Assembly (NCBI GenBank): GCA_945836785.1
Contig: CAMAMD010000097.1
Coordinates: 1 to 5,208, forward strand
Direction: 5' to 3'
Origin: an uncultured Clostridium sp.
GTDB taxonomy: Bacteria > Bacillota_A > Clostridia > Lachnospirales > Lachnospiraceae
DNA length: 5,208 bases
Position numbers and translations under genes: made by a program. Every line of letters begins with the position of its first letter. The first letter of the stretch is position 1. Positions 5,191 through 5,208 of the stretch are shown here, piece after piece. Below the pieces are notes generated by a model that saw only the letters and a list, made by a program, of their open reading frames with translations, ran no database searches and was not told the origin of the DNA.

Positions 5191-5208
5191 GTACGCTAAA
5201 CGTGTATA

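Overview
The window looks like low-to-moderate GC Firmicutes DNA, most likely from a Clostridia/Lachnospiraceae-type gut anaerobe. The reasons are strong purine-rich Shine-Dalgarno sites, consensus-like sigma-A promoters, lipoprotein signal peptides of Gram-positive type, and protein style. The assignment is inferred from the sequence alone. There are no rRNA or tRNA genes, no CRISPR array and no recognisable insertion sequence.

Layout, left to right. (1) Positions 1-241, minus strand: 5' part of a lipoprotein gene that runs off the left edge. (2) Positions 242-328: a gap holding a strong GGGACG-type hairpin just after the next gene's stop. (3) Positions 329-1240, minus: a complete 303-residue lipoprotein. 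(4) Positions 1248-2591, minus: a 447-residue secreted protein with an Rhs-core-like segment followed by a SleB-type (Hydrolase_2) cell-wall hydrolase domain. It is translationally coupled to the lipoprotein below it. (5) Positions 2592-2881: a gene-poor regulatory stretch. It has a long leader for the hydrolase gene (with an orphan ribosome binding site and a two-codon ORF), a promoter facing left, a 22-bp perfect inverted repeat, and a promoter facing right. (6) Positions 2882-3034, plus: a 50-residue ORF with a signal-peptide-like N-terminus and an acidic tail. (7) Positions 3043-4992, minus: a 649-residue regulator with two helix-turn-helix-like regions, each followed by a helical, TPR-like stretch. 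(8) Positions 4993-5208: the regulator's promoter, and a strong outward (plus) promoter packed with nested palindromes, whose gene lies beyond the right edge.

How the parts may work together (inference). The small exported peptide and the large HTH/helical-repeat regulator converge tail to tail with 8 bp between their stops, as in peptide-pheromone (RRNPP-like) sensing modules. The peptide promoter and the hydrolase-operon promoter diverge from the same 22-bp inverted repeat, and each candidate -35 touches one end of it. A simple model is that the peptide, once exported and processed, is sensed by the regulator, which then controls the peptide gene and the operon of secreted hydrolase plus lipoprotein(s). 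The hydrolase/lipoprotein pair itself resembles a toxin/immunity arrangement acting outside the membrane. By hand count, base composition drops from about 43% GC in the first two thirds of the regulator to about 35% in its last third. The neighbouring peptide region is also AT-rich, which could mean that the sensor domain and its ligand were exchanged together.
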